This document shows positions 10,601 to 21,023 of a stretch of 64,000 nucleotides of DNA, in pieces. The position numbers and the translations under genes are program-made. The stretch spans positions 81,607,249 to 81,671,248 of the forward strand of contig OZ038423.1 of the NCBI GenBank assembly GCA_964036155.1. The letters are read 5' to 3'. The stretch's first letter is position 1. Each line of letters opens with the position of its first letter. This stretch comes from Diploscapter coronatus (taxonomy: Eukaryota; Nematoda; Chromadorea; Rhabditida; Rhabditidae). The notes below the pieces were generated by a model, which did not search any database, was not told the DNA's origin, and worked only from the letters and a program-made list of their open reading frames with translations.

Positions 10601-13600
10601 TTCGTTATCAGAAAAATGATCCTTTTCATAGCATGAATCAGATAATTCATATTTTCCACAAGAAACTAGTTTCTTCTTCCGTTACTATTTTGAAACATTT
10701 GTTTGGATAAATAAAAATAGAGCTGTTTGTTGGTTTGTCACTTACCGGAGCGGAAGTGACTTCGGGACGCATGCGCTCGATTACTGTAAGCAGACTCATT
10801 AGATTCAAGGCTCCACGCTCGTTGAGGTCGAAGTTGTGAATCACGACTCCATCCTCTTTCAGGAAATGCGGGTGGGTCGTTCTTTCTGAAAGGGGCTCTA
10901 TTTTTTTTCGAAAATAGATCATTTCTCTAAAGAAATCACTTTTCAAAAGAGCAAAGTTTCTAAAAAAGATTATTTTCTGTAGCATTACTAAACATAGAAT
11001 GTTTGTTGATTTTTCAAACTGTAATATGCGTTATCAGTAATTAGTGTCATGACATTCGAACTCTTATCAGCGCCGTCTTCAAAAGGAGTGACCACTAGAA
11101 GATTAAAAGTCTATAGACCAGAAGGGCAGACTTTGAAAGGTTCAAGAAAAAAGATAAGTGGATTTGAGGGTCTGTGGCAAACATGAAAATGATCTCTTTT
11201 TGAACATTGTTAAAAATTGAAAGAAAAATGACTTGATCGTTTGACGTTTTCGAGCTCAGAGATGTAGAGACTTCTGCTGCTGTCGAAGTCCTTGCCTCTG
11301 CAGAGCTCCTTCCACAACGTCTGTCGAATCTCGTGCCGAGGCGGCCAATCCGTCTTTCGAATTATCGATTTTACCTGAATTTTCAACAAATTAGGCTGAG
11401 GGCAAGTTTATCGAAGCAATAACTATCAAAAATGTACCAAAATATATGTGCCATTATAAAGTGATGAGAATGGAATATCTCTTGTCTTCCTAGTCTATTT
11501 TCATTAATTTCAAAAGTTTAAAAAATTCAAATGTTTAAAAAATAAATGAGAATAAAGACCGTATCCTTCTCGGCAAAGCTCTTGGTGGTGATTTCGTTGA
11601 TGACTTTAGAATGATCGGTTTTCAGCAGGAAAAGCTTGTGGAATATGGAATATGAAGAGGCTGAGAGCGTGAATTGGGATTCGGATTCAGAACGAGATTT
11701 AGCATCGTCTGAAGACTCTAACGAGCAGCCAGAATAGCCCGAATCTTCTGAATCTATGGATCTCCAAATCGGCGAGGATTTAAACGATTTGGACGCATCC
11801 TTCAGAGATACCCTGGGAGCCGGGCTGGGCTGCAGTTGAAAATAGGCCATTTTTGGATTCACAGTACAATAACAGACTGCCTCCTTTTAAAGCGGTTTTA
11901 CACCGGAACTGCAGCTTAGAAACTGTACGAATATGATATGGCAAAACAACGAGTGGGAGGGACGAGGAGGAGGGACGCAACTCTTAGACAGGCAGAGAAA
12001 TAATCATTTGGGTCGGAGTGCAAAAGGGCAATACAGACAGTGTCCTAGAGATAGTACTGCATGAATAGAGAGATTAGAGATGAAAAGGAAAGAAAGACAG
12101 ATTATAGAAAGAATAGGGGGAGAGAAACAGACAGACATTTGCCTGAGGCGCCCTTTCTGCACAGTTCGGTAAACACTCAAAAGTGGGCGGGGTTTTGGAG
12201 AAAGGCCAATACAAATGTAAAAACGGGCCGGAATAACCGGATGAAAGGGACAGGGAGAAGAGAGAGAGAGCAAGGGGAGGAGAGAGGGAAGAAAGAGGGA
12301 AAAGCTCGAGCACGAAGTGAACAGAACGGTGTTTTCAGAGTGCAGAGTCCCACTCTTTCCCCACTCACGAACTCCTTTTACGGAGAAAATACAGAAACCT
12401 GTGTTTTTCTTGGATAAATACACTAGAACCTTGCAGAAAATGGGTTGAAAAATTCGAATACAGTACCCTTTGAGTTCTGTTGAGTCGTTTGTTGTCGAGC
12501 AGCTCATCGAGTCGATTCGGCACTTCGGAAGGACCCATCTTCGTCGGCGAATTCGACGTGAAGCATCGTGCGTTCTCCTGAAACCTTTCAGAAATTATTT
12601 TATTTTAAAAAATTTCATGTTTTTTTTTATAGATTTTCATACAAATCCACATTTTCCCACAGGAAAAACAATAATAAACGTATTCGGAAAGAGCGATAAA
12701 GCCTGAGAGAATCGAATTCACATCACAACATCACAACGGTCATTTCTAACCTCTTTTGAATCATCGTTTTTCGACATTTCTGGACTAAACAATAATATGT
12801 ATTCACGAAGATGACAATTTTCCCTAGGCGTGAAAAGCGTGGATCGATTATCCAATGGCCTCCGGCTGCTTTGGCAGTTGTTAGGCTTTTCCTCTTCTCT
12901 CTCTGTACTCTCTCAACTTTGCATATTCTCTCGCTGCCATTCTTTCAAGCAGAGAATATCCATAATTGGTCTTCGCAGAATTTTGATTTTACTAATATCA
13001 AATAAGTTTTGTTTCGAAATTAAAAAAGAAAAATATTCATTTTATATCATTTCGGTCTAATGAAAATGAAATTAACGCTTCATAGAATGGGAACTGTACA
13101 AGTTTCGAGAAAGAAGTCTTTTTTTGGATTTTGATGCACCTTTTATGAACTTACCATAGCAGCCCCGTCCCATTTGAAATGGTCTCCTGTGAAGCTTCGC
13201 TGCGACCGAAACGGGATGCGCAGTGAGCGGCGAATGAACATCGACAGCCGACTGAAAATAATCGAATTTTCTCGAATTCGAAAATTTCTAGGAAAATCAC
13301 ATGTTTTTTTTTAATTTCCATTTGATTCATTCGAAAACAAATCAGTTTTTTTCATCTTTTAGAAAATTAATTTCGAAAAATCTAGCATCGCAACGTAAAA
13401 CAACTATTATAAACTAGGATAGACGAGGATAAATTAGGGATTATTGTACAGAATTGTTTTTTTTCTTTTTATGAAATAACATTTTCAAGATACTTTTCTC
13501 AGATTTAGATTTTAAAAAATAAATGAGAGAAAAACGGACGCAAGTGAACTACTGCTGCGCGGCAATCCATGATTGGCTTGGCCAGGTTGTCCAGGACCGT

Positions 13601-13895
13601 CCACAGACTTCAGACGCACACTGTCGACATGCTTGAATCCACGAGTGAATGGCGACTTCTCCGGGGGAATCTCCTCAAATAACAACAGCTAATTCTACCG
13701 CCAGACATCACCCAATCCCCCATTTTATACGCCATTTTCAACAGGATAATCCACTTTACTGTAGAAAATCCCTCAATTCAAAATATCCGAACAAGTTTTT
13801 CACTGCTTGATTCTGGGTCGACTTACTTCTTCGTCAAACACGTCCTCATCCTCAGTGTCAGTGACGTCCTGCCCGCCTTGGAATACCGTAGTCAT
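7632..13895 (-). CDS. TBC1D24: TBC1D24-type protein: RabGAP-like TBC domain followed by TLDc domain
   Basis: Long minus-strand gene. The TBC domain is spread over exons near 11240-11375 (WPPRHEIRQTLWKELCRGKD), 10745-10887, 9849-9949, 9667-9807, 9080-9260 (ILTD-type LPFMHVCRVVDCFLVEGHKF region) and 8989-9077. The C-terminal TLDc domain covers 8100-8375 (KYFGTGESFVWRL and related core) and 7632-7788, which carries the typical closing motif of Gly/Ser-rich loop, CKTFNSPAL and ELEVFE. TBC plus TLDc in one protein is the TBC1D24/Skywalker architecture, which acts in vesicle traffic and phosphoinositide-dependent membrane binding. A serine-rich exon at 11567-11847 precedes the TBC domain. Upstream exons at 12461-12573, 13152-13247, 13555-13674 and 13823-13895 (starting MTTVFQGGQDV) look coding, but the junction between the exon ending near 13555 and the one starting near 13247 is out of phase in my model. 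The true N-terminus is therefore uncertain; MNPKMAYFQ at 11862 is an alternative start. Confidence 0.85.
9442..9520. mobile_element. Short palindromic element in TBC/TLDc gene intron
   Basis: Inverted arms GCCCTTTTGTAGTATTCGCT and, read in reverse, GCTCTTTTGTAGTATTCGCT surround a short spacer. Further partial symmetry extends to about 9410 and 9536. The outer end GCCCTTTTGTA is shared with the element at 43641-43726, which suggests one MITE family. Confidence 0.65.
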
Positions 13896-15534
13896 TCTTG
13901 AGTCGTCGTCGTCAGCCTTCAGAATCCTCGCACGACGTCACACAACGAGGCGCTAATTCATCCGTCTTTGCGTCAAAATCAGACCCGTTTCTGGGAAATG
14001 AATAAATTGGCGGAAGAGAATGACAAAGAAAGAGACGGTTTTTTTTGGTTTGAAATGGCTGGTACGCGTACGGACTAAAATCAATGCAAAGACGCAATAG
14101 CAATGCAATAAATATAGACGGCACGTACAGTGGCACATTATCAACTATTCTCGACAGGAAAGAAGAAACGAACAATGATAAAATGATAAAGAATTCAAGG
14201 AGGAAAGAGGTCAATCGATATTTTTGAATTCGATAGAGTGATACGATATCGATTTATTGATAAGGGTTTGTGAAAGGAGAGTCAAAATGGTTGCTCTTTA
14301 GCCTTGCGAAGATGTGGTCAGAGACGGAGAGGAACGATATTATTGATGAAGACAGGAAGATGATTGATATATGAAGGCAACGACGAGAAAGACGATGTCA
14401 ATTAGTCTATAAAAGGAGTGAGAAACGGGAAAGGGAAGAGTAGGAAAAGGAAAAGGGAAGGCAACCAAACACTGATAATTTGATAGTGACAACCACAATA
14501 CCACAGTCACTCGAAATGACGAGAGTTCAAACACTTGCAAATCCGAAAATTCGAGCTTGCCCACTTTTTAATAATAAAGTAGATGAAGAGCACTTGATTT
14601 AGAGCTTTTCCTGTAGTTTACAGTTCACTGAAGCAAATCACTAAGTTTAAATTTAAAGGTGGCGAGGAAAAGAACTTGCGAGTTATAGAGATCCCAAAAT
14701 GCCAAGCTCTGCCCACTTTTCAATAAAGTCAAAGTGAAGATCAACCTGATTATTCAGTGATCATTGGTTCTTTCCTGGGTTAAGAGTACTCGGCGGAAAC
14801 TAGTTATGTACCCGAATTGGTTCGTGAATTCTATGAATGTGGGGGGCGGGGTTTCGATAAAAAGACACGATATAATGCATAAATCATTGCATTCAGGCCT
14901 TTTACTATATCGAAAATATTGCTCATTTTTCAGAATGGATTATTTTTTCGTAATTTATATTCAGGATCGTGTCATTTTCTAGTCGTAAACATTGAAATTT
15001 CGATGCAAAAGACAAAAACGTTGTCGTCGTAAAAATTGTTTATCCAATGGATGATAAAACATTTTTGCAGAGATCAAAATAAACAACAAAAAGTTGTGAG
15101 TGTTGAAGAGTAAATACCGATTAAAATTATTAAATGAGAAGATCAGGAAACTCCCCTTAGATAAGAGCCGATGAGCTTGTGATAAAATGTTGCTGAATTC
15201 CCGTATTCTTACAGTGAAAGGCACGAAATGAATTTGCTTAGATTATGTTACAAATATAATTCTTTTGATAGGACAAAAATTTTTTTAATCCGAGATTAAT
15301 TATAATAAGAAGTGGGTTGGAGATCATTTGCACCTTGTTCAATTTGAATGGCGTCGTGGTTAGATCGTAAGCAGACCGTGTTTCGTACTGACGTTACACT
15401 AAAATTTTGCGAATTTATTTGAATTTCTCAAAGTTCATAGTCTTCGCAGTCACTCATTCAGATAAATAAATGATACATAGGCCATAACTCGCCGGCAAGC
15501 TTAATTGCATGCAACGGTGATCATGTTTGTGTGT
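13896..15534. other. Intergenic region upstream of the TBC/TLDc gene
   Basis: Probable promoter of the TBC/TLDc gene on one side and 3' flank of the SK channel gene on the other. It contains scattered TGATAA motifs (near 14175-14265) and AT-rich stretches. No further coding frame with splice signals was seen. Confidence 0.45.
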
Positions 15535-18500
15535 TCATGCAAGCTGTCGGTCAAAACACGCAATTTCCGAAATGAACGTGACCTTGGAAATAGGCCACGC
15601 CCATTTGCGAACTACAGTAACCTGATGGCTGTGCTGTATGTGTTGTGTGTGTTGTGAAGAGCCAGTGGGGATGAGCGCTGTGGAGGCCGGCTCCTCCCAG
15701 AGGACATCACTGAACAATTCGTGAATGGAGAGGAAATCTTTAGAAATCGTGACAAACGTCGACTCATTCCAAGGGATTCCGTATATTTTATATACCCCTT
15801 GAAATCTTCAACGTATCGTGAGGGAAAAGAAGAAGCGAAACAGCTGCACTAATTAAATCGGATATGTGAAATATGAAATCCAAAAGGGGACCTCATATAT
15901 GATATATCCTCATACCTTTGGGTCGGAGTGTTGGCCCCATGCGCGTGTGCGTAATGGTTCCTAACGGCCCTCTGTAGAACCTCGATCTGAGCCCGCATTT
16001 CTTCCTGTGCAGCTACCAACTTCTGCATGGAGGAATGCATTTCTGCTACCAACTAAAGTGGATATATCAAATCCGGGTTTATCCCTTTTATCCCAATCCC
16101 ATTTATCTCTTACCCTCGTAACTTGCTGTGCATTGACAGAGTTACACTCGCTGAAAACGCGCATTTCGTTCTTGATGGATCGAAATCTGAAATGCCGTTT
16201 CAACTCAATTCAAACTCTTCAGACCATACGCATGAATAGCCCTGAGGAATTTCCTCTGCTGGGCCCTAAGTCTTCCGTCGAACCCTTCGCCGGCCTTCAG
16301 GTAGACGTGGATTTTCCAGGTGTGTTGGAGAACCTAAATTTAAATAAACAAAAATAAGCCCTTGCCAGTTTTTAAGATAAATTGTCACCCTCGCTGCAGC
16401 GTGCTTGTGCTCTCTCGTCAGCTTGCTGTCGTACATGAAATTATTAACATTCCTTTGTCCCTGAGATAGAAGAATATTTCTCGAAATCACCGCAATTAGA
16501 ATTGAGGAAATTATGGCTCCCTGAAATTATAAGATGATGACGACGACAAATTGTCGCGTGAGGATTCTGAATCGTACCATGACGCCGACGAATATAGCCA
16601 GAATTCTGCCAGCGTTCGTCTGGGGAACTACGTCTCCATACCTGGGGAAAACAATACTCAAATTTGAACAAAAAAACTGAGTTGCAGGTTTTTGTTAACA
16701 AATTCTTCAAGACGGATCAGACAATAATTCTGCATACTTCAAATATCACCGATACCAACTTTGAAGAAGAACCTGCGCTCTCTAAACATACCCATTTAGC
16801 ATGAACGTAATTGCGATAAACCACAGCGCATTCGAGTACATTATCGATGGAGCATCCTGGTCTTCAAGGCCGAATCTACAGGGAAATCATAAATCAGCAA
16901 TTGCTCGATGAAGATCAGCTTGTTCACCTTTCCAGAGTGACGAAGGCCCACGACATGAACAGCCAGAAGATGATCGTGAAAGTTGTAAGAAAAAGTAGGG
17001 GTCTTTGATCAAGTACAGTCTTCATAACGAACGAAAAATTAACTTGGATTCGATTTAGAGCGGCTAGAGTTCTAGTCGAAGCGTCCTTAAATCTATACTT
17101 GTAAAGAGGCATTACAATCTCTCAAATACCTGAAATTGTTTACTGTGTAGAACCATAAATCTGGCGAACAAATACGATCGGCACAGCATTAACATGGACA
17201 GAAGCACGTCCACGGGAACCTAAATGAAAGGGACATGGCTTGGTTTATCCAAACTTCGGAGTTTCTGGTTTTACCTCTCTAACATCGAAAGTCCTGCCGG
17301 AATGGGTAGCGTGAATAGATCGGCTAGATTCAATGAACGACCATCTCATAGTGCCGGTTCCTGAAGGCAGTCGAATTTTTGACAAGCTTCGAAACTTGAA
17401 ATTCTTGATATATACCAGGTAAAGGACATATCATGCAGATTGTAAATTCGATAAGGAATTGGCACATTCTTTCTGGCGTTAAAACCACTCTCCAATCGTC
17501 AGCACCGCAGTCGACCAAATCGAGCTTAAGAAAATGTGATCCTAGGGCTGTAAATGTTTAGATACGTGTGTGCATGTACACGCATAATGAAATAGTGTGT
17601 ATTTCCGATAGAGCATAGGGAGATCATCCCTTTCTCTCTCTCTCCAAAAGACATGCTATCTCGTTATGCGTGTAAATATGTGTGTGCGTGCGTGTCTAAA
17701 CATTTACAGCCCTGTTTGATCCTCTGAAATGAATGATAAAAAATACCATAATATCATTGGCATGATAGAGCACGATTTGCACAAGCAATGCAATTGTAGT
17801 TAGCGCTATGAATGATCGAAGTAATAGGGATACAGGATGCATCTAAATGTCCAAATTGACAAAATAAGTGATTAGATGATGATGTGCCTTATCGATTCCA
17901 AACAGTTTCTGCGATGTAATTTCGGAATCGATCATCATGACAACCACCCCAATCAGGGCCAACGCCACTGCTCTATCGGTAATTCGGACTCTGATAACAA
18001 AATGGTCAGTTTGATCAAATTATCAGAACCTCTATTACCTGTTTGACAATCTCTCGGATCTGACTCGGTATACCAGTTTGACTTGGCTCGAATCGACCGG
18101 CACCCCATATCGGCTATTATTCCGTTTAAAATGACCTGACGTATGTCTTGTGCCGGCAGAGCCATTACTCTCACAAAATGCTACGGCGCCTTTAATTTTC
18201 TAATTAAAAACAACGCCGAAATTTCAAATAAAAACCTTTTTCAAATGAGCTTTTCTGCGATTCAATTAGTCTTTCCGCAGGGTTTGAGCGAATGTGGTTG
18301 ATCTTCAATTGAGATCCCGTGTCTTCCACAGTAATTACAGGGCCATGATGTCCTCCTCCTAAAATTCAGGACCTGGTTTTGTCATTTTTAAAAACATTAC
18401 GATTAGAATCAAGAGATTCTCGACTATAGTCAATTCTTGTATAGGCCGGTGGCAAAGAGCCCATCTTTTTTCTGGCTGACAGAAGATTGCGAAATTGTTG

Positions 18501-21023
18501 TCTGTTTCCATTCAATCTCAGGAAATCGGTCGAAACCTAAAATTTTTTGTTTAAACAAGTAAGTCATAAAAATCATATTTTTGTTCCAAGTTTTTTACCT
18601 CTTGAAAAGTTGAATCCCTTCGCTTAGAGGGCGCTGGCGCTTTGAGCATTTCTTATCAATAACTTAACGGAATTTTTGAAGTTTTAAAACAAGATCCGGA
18701 AAAATCTCGCGAAGTTAAGAAAGTCTTTAGCCTTGCAAGGATAAGGAAATGTGAGAGCCAAAGGCGTGAAAAATGTCGCCCGTTTAAATTGGTAATCCGA
18801 AACGCGCGGACGAGTGGAAAATCCTCGAAGAATAGAAGAGAAAATAGAGCATGTCAATAGCGCAAGATTTATCCTTCCTGCCAGAAAATTTAGAACTTTG
18901 AATTCCGAAAGAAATTAATTTGATCGCGAGAAAACTAATGTCTATAGTAGCCTCTTCTATGGGCCTGGTTGAATGTGCAGAATTGAAGAATTCGAAAATG
19001 AAGAAGATGCTTCAAGGAGACCTTTTTTCTCATTCAAACAATCGAGACGAAAAATTTTAGACGGCATCTTTTAAACCGACAACCGAAAAACTGGACGCTC
19101 TAGCATGCAACGGACGGGGATCTAGGGTCGTGTCGAGAAGAAGAAAAGAAGAACTGACAAGTGCATCGGGGAAAACATCGACCAGAATTAGTTTGGAGAG
19201 GTACGCTACGGACAAAAGCCCGAAGAATTAAACATGAGGCCATATAGGCTGGATCCTCGGACGACTGCAAATTTTGAAATTCCAAACAGGGCAAGTGCAA
19301 ATGGAGCAGAAAATCATCATATAGCATGCCGGACGATGAAAGATATGAAGATATGACTTCTGAGGAGGTATGAAATCCCATATATCTCTACCTGAGGTTG
19401 TTGAATACCTAATTTGTGGCACTAATGAGTCGCGCCGCACGCATTCATAGCATAGGCTATTCAACCTGATTTTTTATGCTTTGCCCTCGCCGTGAAAAAT
19501 TAACTATGGAAAGTTGGAGCACGCATTTTTATGTCCGGGAAGTTTGTCTTACGAGAAGATTAAAACTTGAAGAAAATGTTACATAAAATAGAAATGCGAA
19601 AATATTTGCAAGGAATATCATATCGAACTATAGCCTACAGCCTATTTCGCTTATGTAACATGTGATGATGTCATATGGTTTACAAATTAGATAGTCATAA
19701 GTAAAATTATCCTATTCTTACCTTGATTAGACCGTTGGAGTCGGAAGTTGTAGGGCCCTGGTGACTTGCACTCAGATCGAAACTTTTGCCGGCTGTCTTA
19801 TCGAAGGATGGTCTTGGTGTACGGTAGTCTTCCTGCTCAACAGAAGGAGCCGAGGCTATTGTAGGGCCCTAAGCATTTCATGTTCCAAAATTCTTATTGA
19901 TTTTTCTGAATTTTAAAATCCTTCATAAACATGTGTTTCATCCTTCAAACTTCAACCTCTCCTAAATGGGCTTTTCGATGCTTTAGAAGTGTTCTCGCTT
20001 TTTCACCATAGGTCTCTTTATGTGCCTAATGTGAGTGCAAAATGGCCATAGCGTCAGGTATGCCAGAGTTACTATGTTATAACATTAGTTTATGGTTGGG
20101 CATGCAGGGAAAGTGCATTTTGAGCCCTCGTATTCCAAATACAAATGACTCTTTTCCGGTGACTAGGCTCTGAGTTTAAGAGACAAACGAGCAAATTCGC
20201 GATAATTTCGTCTGAAGTAGTAGGGGAAAAACACTTTACAGAAATGCATTCTAGGAATATTTTCTCGTGAATTTGTATTTTGAGGAGGTGGGTGAATTCG
20301 ATTATTTTTGTGCGCGATTTTCAGAATTCACATTGCCATTTGTGTTGCATTGGAGTATTTTTTCCGAGTGCGTTCTCCTCGAGCGAGAGGAAGAGGGGAA
20401 AAGCTTAAATCCCCAGGCAAAATACAATTATCGTCTGGTGAATAATATCCAAAGTTCATTAGAAATGTGAAGGCTAGAAAGAGCGCAAATGTAATTATGG
20501 ACAAATCTCATTTTCATATATTGGTATATCGATATACCTGGCACTTTTTCTCTTCAAAGATGTCTTATCTGAATATCAAAGTCCAGAAAAATTCATTTTA
20601 GATTGAGGTACGCTATTTTCGATTTTTGACTGACTTACCAGGCTCCGATTTCTGTAGTTTTTCCGTTTATCGTTGAGAAATCGTCGAAAACTCGCTGTGT
20701 CTACTGACTGACCGGCTAAAAATTGCAAGGATCAATGAAAAATCCGCGAAAAAATTGACTGACTTAGACAGGCTTTGGGCCAGAAAAGAAAATTGTAGGG
20801 AGTGTGGGATGTGTAAAGACAAATTTCTCTATGAAAAACTGACATTTAAGGAGGGGGGTTCTGTAATTAAGATCTGGACCTAAGTCTTGTCTAGGTAAGA
20901 TTAAAATCCGGGAAAAGTGGACTAACTTAGCGAAGACCGCTCCTTTTCCCTGACGGGCGAATTCATGACTCGAAGCGGCTGCAGGCCGAATGCCGCCTGA
21001 ACGAAGCAGTAAGGACGATCCAT
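15535..21023 (-). CDS. Small-conductance calcium-activated potassium channel (SK/KCNN, nematode KCNL)
   Basis: Six-helix potassium channel gated by calcium-bound calmodulin. S1 is at 17890-17990 (VALALIGVVVMMID), S2 at 17740-17843, and S2-S3 at 17400-17515 (DDWRVVLTPERMC). S3-S4 is at 17129-17220. S4-S5 is at 16924-17090 (KDASTRTLAALNRI, FVMKTV). The pore is split between 16791-16880 and 16577-16634, S6 is at 16463-16523, and the calmodulin-binding region runs from 16462 to 16120 (NNFMYDSKLTREHKHAA, then QQRKFLRAIH). A coiled coil at 15916-16054 and a C-terminal exon ending at 15535 close the protein. The selectivity filter reads TFMLNGYGD, where SK channels normally have SIGYGD. There are two possible N-termini: a long form starting MDRPYCFVQA at 21023 through exons near 20640-20717 and 19727-19868, and a short form starting MLKAPAPSKRR at 18649. 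Both join the exon at 18425-18538. A hAT-like MITE sits in the S2-S3 intron. Confidence 0.92.
17543..17714. mobile_element. hAT-like MITE in the SK channel gene intron
   Basis: About 172 bp, nearly palindromic. The ends read TAGGGCTGTAAATGTTTAGA and, in reverse, CAGGGCTGTAAATGTTTAGA. The 8-bp flanks TGTGATCC and TTTGATCC match at seven of eight positions, which fits a hAT-type target duplication. A second copy of the family lies at 54675-54832. Confidence 0.8.

Noticed and set aside
12004..12507. Long frames on both strands (167 codons minus, 118 codons plus)
   Set aside because: They come from a purine/pyrimidine-biased tract (GAGA-rich) inside a TBC/TLDc gene intron. The residues are low-complexity and there are no splice or family signals.
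15340..15400. Possible tRNA (TGGTTAGATCG segment)
   Set aside because: Only a weak A-box resemblance; no anticodon stem or T-arm could be folded.
17543..17714. CRISPR-like or tandem repeat array
   Set aside because: The repeats are inverted ends of a single palindromic element, not regularly spaced direct repeats, and the DNA is eukaryotic.
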